NCBI GenBank assembly: GCA_905221605.1
Contig: CAJNDS010002133.1
Location: forward strand, 618,865 to 648,475
DNA length: 29,611 bases
Direction of reading: 5' to 3'
Origin: Symbiodinium natans
Lineage: Eukaryota > Sar > Dinophyceae > Suessiales > Symbiodiniaceae
The translations under genes were made by a program, and so were the position numbers. Numbering within the stretch: position 1 is the stretch's first letter; every line of letters starts with the position of its first letter. Below the pieces are notes generated by a model. That model saw only the letters and a list, made by a program, of their open reading frames with translations. It was not told the DNA's origin and made no database searches. Below are positions 1-9,750 of the stretch, one piece after another.

Positions 1-1532
1 GGCTTCCGTGCGGTTTCCAGGGTTTAGGGTTTTGGGGTTGGGGGTTTAGGGTTCAGGGTTTGGGGTTTTGGGGTTTTGGGGAAATAGCGTTTGGGCAATT
101 AGGACTTAGGGCTTGGGTTTGGGGAAGGTGGCACCTGGAGCTTATATAAACCAGAGCCCTAAGAGATGGTCTCCTTTGTAGAGTCGGCGAAATGATGATA
201 GTGGCTCAGGTACCCTGAAAGGGAACCGAAGTTTGATCAACCCACAATTTGATCTACAATTTCGATCCACCCGCACGTGCTCTACAAGGCGAAGGATCTA
301 CGCAAACCCTCATGAAGGGAGGATGTGTTTAGGTTTTAGGGTTTAGGGTTTAGGGTTCAGGGTTTAGGGTTTAGGGTTTAGGGATTAGGGTTTAGGGTTT
401 AGGGTTTAGGTAGGAAAACATCTTAAGTTCGCAGGAACAGTCGGTTCAGCTGAGGGCTGAGAGGGTTCCCCTTAAACCCTGAAACCCTTGAAGCCCTCAA
501 ACCCCTGCAAGCCCCTAGGCACTTCGGGAAGGACCGTTATAAAAGGACCCTGAATCCCTCTACCCCTTTCCCCTAAACCCTGAACCCTGAACCCTAAACC
601 CTAAACCCTAAACCCTGAGCCCTAAACCCTAAACCCTAAACCCTAATCCCCTAACCCAGCGGCGGCCACCGTGCCCAGGCTTTGTGACCCCGCGACGCAG
701 GCCGAGGGAGCCAGGGCCGCGGAGGCCGCCGAAGCGGTGGATATGCCTGGGGTGTTGGGTTTTAGGGTTTAGGGCTTAGGGTCTAGGGTTTAGGGTTTAG
801 GGTTTAGGGTTTAGGGTTTAGGGCTTAAAGTTCAGGGTTTAGGGTTTTGGACTTTGTGCTTTAGGTTCCTGGGGTGTGGAGGGTTTTGGGGTCCTATAGG
901 GTTTAGGAGGTTGGGTTTTAGGGTTTTCTGCTGCATGCTTCGTTTGCTCAGGGATTTGGGGGAAATTACCGTAGACCCTAAACCCTACGTAGTACCTTTG
1001 TGGGGGTTTAGGTTTAAAGACTGCGGGTTCCTCTTCCGCAAATGGCACCCCAAACCCCAAATCCTCCACCATAGGATGTAAGGTTTAGGGTTAGGGTTTC
1101 GGTTTTTAGGGTTTCGGGTTTTGGGCTCATTCGTCCAGATGCCAGCAGCGACGCCGGCTGCAGTCGCCGTCACCACACCTGCCACCTTTGGGCAGCTCAG
1201 GGAAAAAATCGAACCACCCCAGATTCTTCTCAGATTCCAACGGTTGAGAGTTTTTTTAAAGTTTAGGCCTTACACGGTTTATGGCGTTTATTGCAAAGAT
1301 GTTCGTGCTTGTGGGGGGAGTAAACCGGTAAAGCCTAAACCCACACCCAAAACCCTCAAACCCGCCGAATGCCTCAACCTGTAGCCCCACAACACTACCA
1401 ATGGCTTAAGAACCCCCCCCCCCCAAAAAAATAGAAAAGGTTCTTCCTTCTAAGGGTAATATAATAGGGAGTATTACTAGGTGTTTTTGGTGGGTTCTTA
1501 AGCAAATAGTAGAACGGTCCTCCGCCTTCAGC
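1..1532. repeat. telomere-type repeat field, little coding content
   Basis: TTTAGGG tracts at 20-120, 329-410, 752-860 and 1080-1120; CCCTAAA at 574-655. Spacers at 125-325 and 410-560 show no exon. The GC-rich segment at 1126-1200 is open on both strands (minus AGVVTATAAGVAAGIW) but without decisive splice sites. Confidence 0.7.
659..750 (-). CDS. exon-like segment, strand uncertain
   Basis: A 92-bp GC-rich island between a CCCTAAA block and a TTTAGGG block. Minus frame: STASAASAALAPSACVAG; plus frame: CDPATQAEGARAAEAAEAV. Plus has a CCCAG acceptor and GTG donor; minus has CCCCAG and GTGGCC. Neighbours favour minus. Low confidence. Confidence 0.3.
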
Positions 1533-1646
1533 CTATGGATGACGAGGCGCACCGACCTCCGCGAGGAACTTGCCCAGCATCGCGAGGGCTTGCGCGACCC
1601 ACTCCTCTGTGCTCGGGGGGACTTTGGGGCGAACCCCGCAGAAACC
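1533..1646 (-). CDS. terminal exon, unknown protein
   Basis: The acceptor CTCAACAG is followed in phase 0 by 37 codons and TAG at 1533-1535. The frame reads GFCGVRPKVPP, then STEEWVAQALAMLGKFLAEV, an amphipathic helix ending in GAPRHP. The other two minus frames are also open but lack helix-like composition. Upstream exons would lie to the right, but none could be joined with confidence before the stop of the nine-exon gene at 2286. No family recognised. Confidence 0.45.
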   Translation of the reverse strand, partial: GFCGVRPKVPPSTEEWVAQALAMLGKFLAEVGAPRHP

Positions 1647-2285
1647 CTGTTGAGATGCCCGAGATGCCACACTTGAGGTACCACGTAGATATGGAGAAAT
1701 GTTGCCCTCCGAGCTTGTGGTTCATCGGGGTTTGGGATCTGAAACTGAGACCTCAAAAAAGGAAAGAAAGGGCGCAGTGATCGGGTCTTGGAGGGAGTAT
1801 GAGAGTAGAGTTGATCCTTGACTACTCCACTCCCATGTGGTTTAGGGTTTAGGGAAGCCGCCACACGCACACCCCCCAAGTCACCGAAGTGCCACACACT
1901 GCGATCGTTGCAGCACCTGGCCAAGCCAAGCTACAGCAACATAAACTAGCTTGGTCCCCAAAATCTTCTGAAACAGATTCCTCAGTATGATCCTTTTAAA
2001 CCCAAAAAAGAATCCCAAAAAGGGAAAGTAGAAACTATCCAACGAAGCCGTCCTTCAGGGAAGCCGCGCAGGCGACGACCGCCTTGGAGACTTGGCCAAG
2101 CACGCATTGCACCTGCGATCCAGTGGCTGGGCAGCTCAGGGTTAAAAGCCTTCGGGCAGTCGACTGAAGTACTAGCTTCATGGGTAGTCGCAAAGATTGG
2201 GCTTAAAAGCAGGGTAAGCATAGTTGCAGCCTCACGTTTACAAGCAACCCTACTCGTACAACTCTTCCATTGAACCTCCATGTTC
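1647..2285. other. spacer between minus-strand genes
   Basis: No exon placed with confidence. A minus frame at 1982-2281 is open for 99 codons but has ordinary, non-helical composition and probably represents the 3' untranslated region and intergenic DNA after the stop at 2286. A single TTTAGGG pair lies at 1839-1855. Confidence 0.4.
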
Positions 2286-5200
2286 TCAGGCCCAAGTGCC
2301 CTCTGCCCGAGGCACCGAGGCAGTCTTGAAGAGCTCCAGGAGCAGCGGCACCACGATGTAGGCCAGGATCCAGCCGTGGGGCGTGCCGGACACTGCAGCC
2401 TTGAGCAGCACCTGCTCGTGAAAGCTTCGCGGGCGACTCCATGCCTAGACCCTAGACCCTAAAAAAACACCTTAACCCTAAACCCCAGACCCCCCTAAAC
2501 CCCCAAAAGACCCCCGAACCTTAGCTAAGCCCCCTAGGCGTTTTTTAAGGGGTCCTCACACGTCGTCGCCTCGAGCACCGCCGGCGCCAGGTCGACCAGG
2601 AGCTGGAGCAAGTCGAGGTTTCCGCGCGCCAGGTTGTCGAAGATCTTCGAGTAGCTCCTTGCATAAGGGTAGGGTTTAGGGTTTAGGGATTAGGGATTAG
2701 GGTTTAGGGTTTAGGGTTGAGGGTTTAGGGTTGAGGGTTTAGGGTTTAGGGTTTAGGGTTTAGGGTTTAGGGTTTAGGGTTTAGGGTTTAGGGTTTAGGG
2801 TTTAGGGTTTAGGGTTTAGGGTTTAGGGTTTAGGGTCTCCAAGTAGGGCACTGAAGGGTTTAGGGCGGCAGGGCTTTGGGGTTGAGGGTTGAGAGTCTAG
2901 GGGTTCAGGTATGGGGGAAGTTACCCGAACAGGGGGGGTAGCCCTTTCTCTTGCGGACGAAGGGAGCTCAGGCCGAAGGGAAGCGTGCTGCTGTGCAGTC
3001 TGGTCTCGCGGCCAACAGCTGGAGGGCGGTCCCGGGAACACCCACTTGGCTCAGGAGCCGCAGCAGCTGCCTGGTTCATAGTTGGGATAGTAATAAAAAT
3101 TTTAAAAATTTTATTCTTCTTGAGTTTAAGTACCCTTAAAAATGAAAAATGTTATCCCACTATGACAAAGCTGCAGCTGGATGAACTGCTTCAGCCACTC
3201 GCGGCCGAAGTCCTCGACCTTGCAGCCGCCCTTCCTGGGCGCAGAGGTTAGGGCCCCTTTTGGGGCACCAGGACCCGCCTTACCACAGAGACCCACAAGA
3301 CAAGGCCCCCAAGTGCTCAAACAACCCCAGTTAAACACCCTCAGACTCCTTGAAACCCAAAAAAGCCCTGGGGAAACAACAACCAACGAAAGCTCGCAAA
3401 AACTCCAAGAAACACACGAGAAAATAAGAATAAACCTAAGGGCCCTAAAAAGAACCCAAAAAGCCCGAAAAATCCCCAAGGCCAAAGGCAGGCCCAGGTT
3501 CAAGCACGACTGGACCACAGGCCGTACCAAGGAGGCGACCCCATCCTCCCAAGCAGCAAGGAAGGGGTTATTGGGGTTTAGGCGGGGGGCTGGGGGTCGG
3601 GGTTTGGGGGTTCGAGGGTTGGGGGCCCTAGGGGGTTTGCTTCGAAGTTTCCGAGGTAAGTACGTAAGTTCGACCTACTACCCAAGCTCGAGCTGCCCAG
3701 GAGCCTCCAAGAACGGGCTCAGGGCCGCCCAGGCGGGGGAGCTCTCCAAGAGCGTCTTGGAGAGGGTGCTGGAGAGGTTGGCGGCCATGCAGGAGAGGCC
3801 CACGTCCAGGGCCCCGTCCAAGGCGGCCTGATGACGGGGGTTCCAGAACTTGGCCAGGTTCTTTCTGGTACCGGACTCATATGGGCATTTCCCAACAGAC
3901 AAATACCCCTTATAGAATAGAATCCCCTGAAAGGGACCCCCAAAAAGGGTACCCCTACTTTCAGAAACCCCCATATGGTACCCCGTACGCAAAGGAAGAC
4001 CCACGTCAAAGGCCCCAAAGGGGGAAGCGCGGGTGAAGCGCAGGTGAGGATCTCGAAAGCCCTTAACTTCCCCAACTTCCCAGTTTAGGGTTTAGGGTTT
4101 CGGGTTTAGGGTTCAGGGTTTAAGGTTCAAGGTTTAGGGTTCAGGGTTTTAAACCCTTAACCGTCAACTTCTGAAGCATTGCACCCGAAACCCTATGGGG
4201 ATAGCTCGGGTTTGGATTCCCCACGACCCAATGCCCTAAACCCTATACCTTTAAACCCTTAAACCCTTAGACCCTAAACCCCTTAAACCCGTAACCCCTA
4301 AACCCTTAAACCCCTACACCCTAAAGCCTTAGGCTCTTATGCCCTCAACCTAAACCCTTCCACTCTAACCCTGAACCCATAAATGCTTCACCCTTAACCC
4401 CCGCTTGGCCTGGCGAAAGACGCCGCAGCTTCGGGCCAGGGATTCGCGGCTGCTGGCTCCTCTGACCAGGGCGCTCTCTAAGTGGATCCTCCTCCCCCTT
4501 CAGGGTTTAGGGTTTAGGGGTTTAAGGTGGTTTAGGGGTTTAAGGTTTAGGGTGTAGGGGCTTAGGGCTTAGGGGTTTAGGGGTTTAGGGGTTCAGGGGT
4601 TTAGGGGCTTAGGGGGTAGGGGTTTCGGGTTCAGGGGTTTAAGGTTTAGGGCGCAGGGGAGCTCAGGATAGGATTGAGGAAAGAGCAGGAAGTCTAACAG
4701 CCCCTGCCTGTCGGAGAGAATATAGAAATCATTGACCTAAGTTCACCAAACCCTAAACCCTAAGCCCTCAGCTCTAAACCCTAAATCTACCTCTAAGCTC
4801 TAAACCCTAAATCTACCCTTAACAGGTTGAGGAAGTCTTGGGGGAGTTTTGCGAGTTTGGGGAGTTTACGGAAATTAGGGCTTAGGAGGTTTTGGGTTGG
4901 GGAGTTGGTGGGGCTTAGGAGATTGTGGAAGTTCAGGATTTAGGGCGCTTGGTTTTTGTCAAAAAAGGGTTCCTTCAAGGGCTTGCATTCTACCATTCTA
5001 CCATGTCCCGTCTTTTCCCTAAACCCCTTAACCCTAAACCCCTTAACCCTAAACCCTAAACCCTAAACCCCTGAACCCAAACCCCAAACCGCAAACAAGA
5101 GCAAGCGAGTCCTTGGCGCTTGGCCGCAAAGAAGGCAGCAATGGCAGACGCGGCGCCCCGCCCCACGATGCCTCGACGCAGGACATCACGGGCTTGGGGT

Positions 5201-5343
5201 TAGTGTTTAAGGTTGGGGTTTTGGGTTTAGATTCGTGGGTTTCGGGTGTCACGTTTTACCGAGTTTCAAATGATTTTGGGCGGAATGCTCACAGAGATGC
5301 ACAATCGGATGACTCGGTGCTGCGACTCATCCGACGATTGATC
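2286..5343 (-). CDS. nine-exon gene, unknown helical protein
   Basis: Exons, 5' to 3': 5343-5293, 5192-5097, 4736-4663, 4497-4399, 3864-3682, 3234-3175, 3070-3017, 2657-2562, 2424-2286. Acceptors are all AG. Donors are GT except GC after 4663 and 3175. All phases agree and the total is 852 nt, 283 codons plus TGA. Fragments: DQSSDESQHRVIRLC, VNDFYILSDRQGLLDF, SRESLARSCGVFRQAK, LAKFWNPRHQAALDGA, CKVEDFGREWLKQF, YSKIFDNLARGNLDLL, and a C-terminal hydrophobic helix (HGWILAYIVVPLLLELF). The product looks helical and leucine-rich; I recognise no family. Further 5' exons are likely at 5556 and 5884. The weakest link is the 54-nt exon 3070-3017: an alternative reading ends it at a GT donor near 2930 in another frame. 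Introns are 100-534 nt and mostly hold telomere-type repeats. Confidence 0.55.
2666..2835. repeat. long TTTAGGG array
   Basis: About 24 head-to-tail TTTAGGG units on the plus strand, nearly perfect from 2726, within an intron of the minus-strand nine-exon gene, where it reads CCCTAAA just before the acceptor at 2658. Confidence 0.95.
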
Positions 5344-5469
5344 CTCTCAACCCTCACCCAAAACCCCAAAAGAAAAACCTTAACGCCTAAACCCTAAACC
5401 CTAAACCCTAAACCCTAAACCGCGGCTCAACTATGGGATGCCACAACTCAGCCCATGAGTGAAGGAACA

Positions 5470-5556
5470 TCGCGCGCCTTTCAGTTCCGGTGTCGCGGCA
5501 ATGCTAAGCTGATTCCGGCGACTGCCAAACCACGTCTCCACGAAGCTCTCCCGAAC
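5470..5556 (-). CDS. candidate exon upstream of the nine-exon gene
   Basis: After the acceptor CTCGCAG the only frame without early stops reads VRESFVETWFGSRRN and onward (SIAATPELKGARC). The intron side of the acceptor is pure TTTAGGG on the gene strand. The 3' end is not fixed: a GC donor after about 5470 or a donor further down are both possible, and the frame stays open to about 5428. It lies in the same orientation as the nine-exon gene and ends before its first placed exon, so it is probably part of it. No family recognised. Confidence 0.45.
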
Positions 5557-5740
5557 CTGCGAGCCCTAAACCCTAAACCCTAAACCCTAAACCCTAAACC
5601 CTATAAGGCCTTGGGGTAGAAGGGTTCAGAGCCTCGGCTTTGCAAGGTTTTGGGGGACTTTTCGGGCTTCGTCGGGTCGAAGGGTGGAATGTAGAGAGGG
5701 GAGTTTGGGACGGAGTGTTGGGCTTTGTTCCCTGTCCAAC

Positions 5741-5884
5741 GGCTGGGTTGCCATTCGTGCTCCTTTGGGCCGTAACAAGTTTCCTACGAACCGCTGGTCG
5801 GCCTCCACCAACAGCAGGAATGTCTGGTGCTTCTCACAGCTTTGGCCCCAGAGCGTGGTATCACGCAGCTCAGAGCACCGATAC
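5741..5884 (-). CDS. candidate exon, unknown protein
   Basis: Acceptor CCCAAG followed by one base and then an open frame reading YRCSELRDTTLWGQSC and FLLLVEADQRFVGNLLRP. Residue composition is strongly protein-like, unlike the antisense frames. CCCTAAA repeats lie upstream on the gene strand and TTTAGGG downstream, so the exon sits between opposed repeat blocks. The donor is unresolved; the frame remains open to about 5630 and GC donors occur near 5760. Probably a 5' exon of the gene continuing to 2286. Confidence 0.45.
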
Positions 5885-5937
5885 CTTGGGCTCAGGGTGA
5901 GGGGCTTGAGATTTTGGGGTTAACTTAAACGAGATCC

Positions 5938-6185
5938 AGGGTTTAGGGTTTAGGGTTCTGTCAATTAGGAGGCTTTAGGGTTTCGGGTTTAGGGTTTAGG
6001 GTTTAGGGTTCAGGGTTTAGGGTTTAGGGTTTAGGGTTTAGGGTTTAGGGTTTAGGGTTTAGGGTTTAGGGTTTAGGGTTCAGGGTTTAGGGTTTAGGGT
6101 TTAGGGTTTAGGGTTTAGGGTTTAGGGTTTAGGGTTTAGGGTTTAGGGTTTAGGGTTTTTAGGTTTAGGGTTTAGGTTTTAGGGT
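5938..6185. repeat. longest TTTAGGG array in the window
   Basis: More than 30 units, mostly perfect, with occasional TTCAGGG variants; a second block follows at 6245-6370. The short spacer 6190-6245 shows no firm exon. Confidence 0.95.
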
Positions 6186-6363
6186 TCAGGGGTAACAAGG
6201 CTTCGGGGTGTGGCTTCGCGCTGAACATTCGGAGGAATGGCACCATTAGGGTTAGGGTTTAGGGTTTGGGTTTACGGTTTCGGGTTTTAGGGTTTGGGGT
6301 TCAGGGTTTCGGGTTTAGGGTTTAGGGTTTAGGGCTTAGGGTTGAGGGTTTAGGGTTTAGGGC

Positions 6364-6478
6364 TTAGGGCCCTTCTGAAGAGCATCTGGGGCACCACTCG
6401 AGGCCACAAATGCTCAGCGTCTCCCCCGACGTCTCAGACAGCTGGTATGGCACCTCCCAGGAAGGGCTGCTGCGGGCC
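6364..6478 (-). CDS. candidate terminal exon ending in a telomere-type repeat
   Basis: The acceptor TTTAGAG gives one leading base, then an open frame reading SSPSWEVPYQLSETSGETLS followed by ICGLEWCPRCSSEG, a CX3-4C/CX2C-like cluster. The stop TAA lies at 6366-6364 inside a GGGCCCTAAGCCC repeat unit, so the stop codon is supplied by the repeat itself. A phase-2 GT donor at 6663-6662 in the exon just upstream would join in frame. The plus-strand frame over the same bases is the antisense shadow. Confidence 0.45.
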
Positions 6479-6498
6479 CTCTAAACTCTACGTGTAAG

Positions 6499-6552
6499 CA
6501 TACATACACATACACATATGCATATACATATACATCTCCATATACATATACA
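6499..6552. repeat. TACATA microsatellite
   Basis: An AT-rich run of TACATA/CATATA units, the most AT-rich stretch of the left half, between the exons at 6478 and 6664 of the repeat-module gene and so probably intronic. Confidence 0.9.
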
Positions 6553-6663
6553 AGAAATGAACACCATATGAGACGAAGCTGGTATGTCAAACTACCGAGA
6601 AGATAGATGACTGCTTAAGGTGCTTCACAGTGCAAGGAGAGTTAGAGGGTGTTGCATGCCCAC

Positions 6664-6888
6664 CCCGCCTCCAGTTTCAGACCCATCAAGGCCATCCCAC
6701 GAGTGTGGGTTGTCTGCTTCCAGTGCTGCTGCGCGGAGATGATGAAGTTCCCTGCGGCCGACTCGCCGCCCTTCACGTGAACGCCCATGAAGGCGCCGGT
6801 GTCCAAAGTTCCGAAGCCGAGGACGTGGCTCATGCTGACACCAGCAACATCCACTCCTCCCGCGAATCCCCACACCGTTTCCATGTCC
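6664..6888 (-). CDS. exon of the Gly/Ala-rich repeat-module gene (module 1, part Z)
   Basis: The frame reads METVWGFAGGVDVAG, then LGFGTLDTGAFMGVHV and GNFIISAQQHWKQ. The first part is clearly homologous to ETVRGFAGGVDVVG in the exon at about 9110-9330, so this is one half of a duplicated module. An unspliced reading would stop at 6642, but a GT donor at 6663 in phase 2 connects to the exon at 6478. Acceptors GCGCAG and CCCAG lie just upstream; the exact start is uncertain by a few bases. Unknown function; the composition suggests a beta-rich, glycine-rich repeat protein. Confidence 0.5.
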
Positions 6889-7029
6889 CTGGGCTGCGCT
6901 CATGACAAGGAGATGGTTTATCGGTCTGGTCATGTGAACAGCAAGACGGAAGAACTTCGTGTTGATCCTTAAGCCTTGCGATTATTGTAGAAAAGTTGAT
7001 CTTCTAGAACTAATCCAAGAACATGGAGT

Positions 7030-7117
7030 AGCTGCCATTGGCCATCTCCCGACGCTCCACCTTCTCCGTGACCCCTAGATTGCCAGAGACGCCCACCAGG
7101 CTCCCAACCCCAGTTGC
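7030..7117 (-). CDS. exon of the Gly/Ala-rich repeat-module gene (module 1, part Y)
   Basis: After the acceptor CTCCAG the frame reads ATGVGSLVGVSGNLGVTEKV and then EMANGSYSMF. It aligns with the part of the second module reading ATGSPGALLTG and TVGISGNVGVTDRT. In module 2 parts Y and Z are continuous, whereas here they are separated by about 140 nt containing stops, so an intron has been gained here or lost there. The donor was not identified with certainty; a GC donor around 7030 is possible. Confidence 0.5.
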
Positions 7118-7428
7118 CTGGAGTGCGAAAATTTTCTTTATGCGCTGAAAAACGCGTCACCATGCGTTACGAAATCAAAGGGCGAGCTATCGGATTCTCA
7201 GGAGGGGAAAAGGAACAAAAAGATGCTGCGAAACTTTTCCGAACAAAGGCAAAGAAGCCAAGACGCCGGCGCCACTTGCGGCCATCACGGTGCCTAGACC
7301 TCAATTTGTTGATTTCAATATGGCGGGAGACAGCACTCGGCTCAACTCCCATAATTCCCTGGAATTCCTGCGTTGAACTTACACGTTGTACCTAGCGGCT
7401 TTGCCTAGAACTGCATCTGCAAATCTTG

Positions 7429-7792
7429 CTAAGGCTTCCGCCTGCCCTGAGCTGAACACCCTCCTCGTGCGAGCTGCGGGTGACCGTGGTGCCGTCCTCC
7501 AACTGCCCCGAACCGTAGCGATCTCTCTGGCCCACGGACACCATGCTGCCCCCGGCGAACTCCATGCCTTTCCTCCCCTCCTCGTTGATCAGCGTAGTGG
7601 GGCAGAGCGGAATGCCGGCCTGTGCCAGCGCAGTTCCGGCAGCCTGCACAGCCGCGCCCTCTCCCGCGGCTTGCGCTGCTTTCGCGAGACGCTCTGGGCA
7701 TGATCCGCTGGACGTAGCAAAGGCTCCGACGGCGCGGCCGACCAAGTTCGCCGTGCGCCCAGGGCCGACGGCGCCCGACGCCACCTCCTGCG
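7429..7792. repeat. 364-bp segmental duplicate, copy 1
   Basis: Matches 9387-9750 base for base with no indels (constant offset of 1958). I count 8 substitutions by eye, about 98% identity. Similarity stops sharply at both ends, at CTAAGGCTTCCG on the left and CCTCCTGCG on the right. Confidence 0.9.
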
Positions 7793-8278
7793 ATGCCGAG
7801 AGTGCCAAGGAGGCGCCTGCGGTGGTCACAGCCCTGTCCAGCTTCTGGTCGCCCTGCCCAAGAAGCGCCATGCTGCCAGCAGCAACTGCCTCACCAAGGA
7901 CTGCCCCAGCAGCCTGGCTCCCTGCCACCTTCCCCACCACTTCGCCGGTAACCAAGCCGACCACACCTCCAGCACCCTGAAAAGCCACTTGACCACCAGC
8001 GTTCTGCAGCGCTTGGCGTGCATCCGCTGCGGAGCAGAACAGCCGCCCTTCGTTGGCCCGGCGGGCCTCCGATCCTCCGACCTCAATGCCCTTTCCAGCT
8101 GCATCCTTGACTTCCTGTCGCACCCCGAAGCTGCAGGAAACCGCTTCATGAAAGCGAGCTTTCCCACTGGACCGGTCCACCGACCCAGATCCTTCCCGGG
8201 AAGTCGTGAAGAGCAGCCCCTCTTCCGTCTCTGCCACCTCCCCCGTCTTGCAGTCAAGCACCACCTTCAACGAAGCTT
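7429..8278 (-). CDS. large exon of the Gly/Ala-rich repeat-module gene (module 1, part X)
   Basis: The acceptor CCCCTAG at 8280-8279 leaves two bases that join in phase with the upstream exon ending at 8454. The frame reads VVLDCKTGEVAETEEGLLF, then FHEAVSCSFGVRQEV, and turns into a Gly/Ala/Val-rich stretch (VGLVTGEVVGKVAGSQAAG; EAVAAGSMALLGQGDQ). The segment 7429-7792 is a near-identical copy of 9387-9750. The C-terminal part reads NEEGRKGMEFAGGSMV and DGTTVTRSSHEEG. The similarity between copies drops right after GGCGGAAGCCTTAG, so the exon ends at or just before 7429, perhaps with a GC donor (GCCTTAG). No known family recognised; the small-residue repeats suggest a membrane-active or structural protein, which is inference. 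Confidence 0.55.
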
Positions 8279-8453
8279 CTAGGGGTGATGGGCAGCTCGC
8301 TGGCTCACTCCTGTTTACTTTAGAGCCACCCCCACACAGAAAACTATCCCTTCTTTACCCTTTATGAGGAAGCATATGTCGAGATTTTTGGGGGGAGTTC
8401 TGAAACCCTAAACCCTAAACCCTAAACCCTAAACCCTAAACCCTAAACCCTAC

Positions 8454-8555
8454 GTTTCCTTGCCTTCTTGGAGCCCAGCAAGCCCTCCCTGGTGTGCTTG
8501 AAGCTCACGGATTCGGAGCACGCCTTCTGGCCCAGGATGCGGACCTCCTCCTTGG
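8454..8555 (-). CDS. short exon between opposed telomere-repeat blocks
   Basis: A 102-nt exon reading KEEVRILGQKACSES and FKHTREGLLGSKKARK. The acceptor is CCTAAACCAG, that is, the intron ends in the CCCTAAA repeat plus CAG; the donor is GTAGGGTTTAGGG, that is, the next intron starts directly in the repeat. It ends in phase 1 and the next exon at 8278 has a two-base overhang, so the join is in frame. This is the clearest case in the window of repeat units forming both splice-site neighbourhoods. Confidence 0.55.
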
Positions 8556-8559
8556 CTGG

Positions 8560-8665
8560 TTTAGGGGTTTAGGGGTTTAGGGTTTAGGGTTTAGGGTTTG
8601 GGGTTTGGGGTTTAGGGTTTAGGGTTTAGGGTTTAGGGTTTAGGGTTTAGGGTTTAGGGTTTAGG
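8560..8665. repeat. TTTAGGG array
   Basis: About 15 units on plus. On the gene (minus) strand it reads CCCTAAA and runs directly into the CCAG acceptor of the exon at 8555. The matching block 8404-8451 on the other side of that exon is CCCTAAA on plus. Confidence 0.95.
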
Positions 8666-8796
8666 GGGATCCCCTGCACGTCGGTGGAACCTTCTTCGGC
8701 TCTGGGCTAGAACCTCCATGAACCTCCCTGGCAACTTGAAACGACAAAAGGGCCATTCTCAAGAATGCAAAGACTCCTCAACCGTCTCGGTGGTGC

Positions 8797-8955
8797 AACT
8801 GCTGCAAAGCCCCGTCTTCTCGTACTCCTTGCTTCTGACGGTCGCGTGCCCCGTGTCCAGGTTCAGCTTTTCAACACCTGGGTTCAGGATTGCGCCTTCC
8901 GTGCGGAAGGCCCAGTTCCAGGTACTAGCTGGCAACAAACATTCTAGGTTGTAGG
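8797..8955 (-). CDS. candidate exon, possible ricin-type lectin fragment
   Basis: The frame reads AYNLECLLPASTWNWAFRTE, then GAILNPGVEKLNLDTGHATV and EKTGLCSSCTTET. The W-F-R-x-E-G-x-I-L-x-P-G...L-x-L-D-T pattern resembles one subdomain of a ricin B-type beta-trefoil, but this is by eye and weak. A GT donor (GTTGAGG) follows ACCGAGACG near 8794; a GC donor slightly upstream would match the phase of the exon at 8555. Same orientation and position as the repeat-module gene, so probably part of it. Confidence 0.4.
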
Positions 8956-9109
8956 CAGTAAGCAACCTGTGCCCTGAAATCTGAGCAGCTGGCGGCTTTC
9001 AATGGTGCTGCCCTAGTCTTAGGTTCAGGTTCAGGTTCTGCAGGGTCGTGGTGCAAGAAGGCTCCGACACAAGTCTGGAACAGATCCTAAGGAACCACAA
9101 TCAAGAACG

Positions 9110-9331
9110 TGCGACTATTCGAGGTCTTCGAGGCACCCACGACATCCACGCCGCCAGCGAAACCACGCACAGTCTCCGAATGCTGCGAGAAGCTGCCATC
9201 CGGTCGTTGTGCCAGGTGGGTGCGATCGGTCACGCCCACATTGCCAGAGATGCCCACCGTGCTGGCCAGTCCGGTGAGCAGAGCACCTGGACTCCCAGTC
9301 GCCCCGAGCATTGTTCCCAGACCTGACCGCG
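9110..9331 (-). CDS. exon of the repeat-module gene (module 2, parts Y and Z joined)
   Basis: After the acceptor GGTCAG the frame reads GTMLGATGSPGALLTG, TVGISGNVGVTDRTHL, DGSFSQHSETVRGF and AGGVDVVGASKTSN. It is homologous to the separate exons at 7117 and 6888 and keeps them as one uninterrupted exon. A two-base overhang fits if the preceding exon ends in phase 1 just before GCCTTAG, a GC donor. The 3' end is not fixed. Confidence 0.5.
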
Positions 9332-9386
9332 ATCTCCGCTCAAGATGAAAAGACAAGGACAATACTGGGAACTCTGACTGCACAGA

Positions 9387-9750
9387 CTAAGGCTTCCGCC
9401 TGCCCTGAGCTGAACACCCTCCTCGTGCGCGCTGCGGGTGACCGTGGTGCCGTCCTCCAACTGCCCCGAACCGTAGCGATCTCTCTGGCCCACGGACACC
9501 ATGCTGCCCCCGGCGAACTCCATGCCTTTCCTCCCCTCCTCGTTGATCAGCGTAGTGGGGCAAAGCGGAATGCCGGCCTGTGCAAGCGCAGTTCCGGCAG
9601 CCTGCACAGCCGCGCCCTCTCCCGCGGCTTGCGCTGCTTTCGCGAGACGCTCTGGGCATGATCCACTGGACGTGGCAAAGGCTCCGACGGCGCGGCCGAC
9701 CAAGTTCGCCGTGCACCCAGGCCCAACGGCGCCCGACGCCACCTCCTGCG
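9387..9750. repeat. 364-bp segmental duplicate, copy 2
   Basis: Partner of 7429-7792, in direct orientation. It lies within one exon of the same putative gene, so the duplicate is coding in both places and in the same frame. Confidence 0.9.

Noticed and set aside
1-6370. Chromosome end (true telomere)
   Set aside because: Tracts are short, occur in both orientations, and are interrupted by exon-like unique DNA for 19 kb; no terminal array is present.
6370-6485. Plus-strand exon reading EEHLGHHSRPQML
   Set aside because: Antisense of a better minus-strand exon (VPYQLSETSGETL).
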